This document shows positions 63,431-64,000 of a DNA stretch of 64,000 nucleotides, piece after piece. Position numbers and translations under genes: made by a program. The notes beneath the pieces were generated by a model. It saw nothing but the letters and a program-made list of their open reading frames with translations. It was not told the DNA's origin and did no database searches. The stretch's first letter is position 1, and every line of letters starts with the position of its first letter. This DNA comes from Engraulis encrasicolus (lineage: Eukaryota > Chordata > Actinopteri > Clupeiformes > Engraulidae). The DNA lies in the NCBI RefSeq assembly GCF_034702125.1, contig NC_085865.1, positions 25,200,067 through 25,264,066 of the forward strand, read 5' to 3'.

Positions 63431-64000
63431 AAACTGGATACTGGTGTACCTTGGGAAGCACGTCTACAATACAATGGCCAAATCACAAATACGAGTAGGC
63501 CTACGTCCAATTTGGTACATTACTTTCAGTTTTTTCCCTTGGTGTTACTCTGTGTTTTCCGGAGCTAATTTGTGATTTCAAAGTCATTGTTAGCAGTGGG
63601 CCAATGGAACTATAGGTAGAATTTCCCAGAGTTGTTCTCAAGAAGTGTAACAGTCCCACAGCGCCACTCAGTATGTTTTTTTTTTAAATATATTATCGCC
63701 ACCTGTTCAAAATGGATGTAAAACAAATGAGTTATGATAAGGCGGGAGCGCAAGTGCACTCCCCTCACTTCTCTGCATACCGACGAGGACCCGGTGTCAA
63801 CTTTGATGGATTTACGCAAGGGTTTCTGTGAAAACTCAGTCATGGGCTCTCGTAAACCCCATCTCAACCACACCCCTATACCCCCCCCCCCCCATCCCAT
63901 CGCACCACCTCTCACTCTTTCCCTCCTTCCCTCCCTCTCCAACCACCTCCCCTATACCCCATCGCCCTCCTTCCCTACTCAACCACTTCTCCTACCCACC
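63431..64000. other. Unique sequence ending in a C/T-rich stretch
   Basis: A C run lies at 63879-63892, and C/T-rich low complexity continues to the window end. A 110-codon minus frame at 63610-63942 is produced by this composition and is not a supported gene. Confidence 0.4.

Overview
The window looks like non-coding nuclear DNA from a ray-finned (teleost) fish. I found no host protein-coding gene, rRNA or functional tRNA. The evidence for a fish is very dense, long CA/GT and GA/CT microsatellites (more than 25 tracts, many over 100 bp), tRNA-derived SINEs, L2-clade LINE sequence with the typical fish 3' tail, Tc1/mariner-, hAT- and piggyBac-type non-autonomous DNA transposons, and a recurring TAGGCCTA motif. 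The species cannot be fixed from this sequence. The position is best explained as a gene desert or a long intron. Several AT-rich, single-copy-looking stretches (for example 1140-1470, 19300-19660, 31340-31810, 43640-43930, 63240-63430) have the look of conserved non-coding elements, but this is untested.

Layout. 1-5150: single-copy sequence with four microsatellites. 5155-11942: a three-level transposon nest. A 1.1-kb Tc1/mariner-like element carries a second complete copy of itself at an internal TA, and its right half is also interrupted by a 4569-bp element (7111-11679). That element has terminal inverted repeats of about 540-560 bp and a 3-bp CTG target duplication. It holds a broken minus-strand gene with an XPG/FEN-nuclease-like region, which suggests an Academ-type transposon. 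11943-20173: unclassified and degenerate repeats plus microsatellites. 20174-22613: a 2.44-kb hAT-type element with a perfect 8-bp target duplication, holding two GT tracts and a 400-bp pyrimidine tract. 25573-28336: a foldback element and a piggyBac-type element (TTAA) with nested material. 29643-33007: three short MITEs and several microsatellites. 36680-43413: a tRNA-derived SINE whose promoter-proximal end is the insertion site of a full-length 6.4-kb LTR element. Its LTRs are nearly identical and it has no recognisable gag, pol or env. 44263-45995: two hAT MITEs and a tRNA-SINE. 51466-54081: a 5'-truncated L2 LINE with an almost readable reverse transcriptase. 56261-62121: more MITE pieces, a hammerhead-like core at 60767, and a second L2 3' fragment.

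The recognisable coding remnants all belong to mobile elements: the L2 endonuclease/reverse transcriptase, the transposase/nuclease relic at 7861-11119 and the L2 scrap at 61600. The most unusual items are the long-TIR element, the coding-free LTR element with its intron-like interior, and the insertion of that LTR element a few bases from the 5' end of a pol III SINE.
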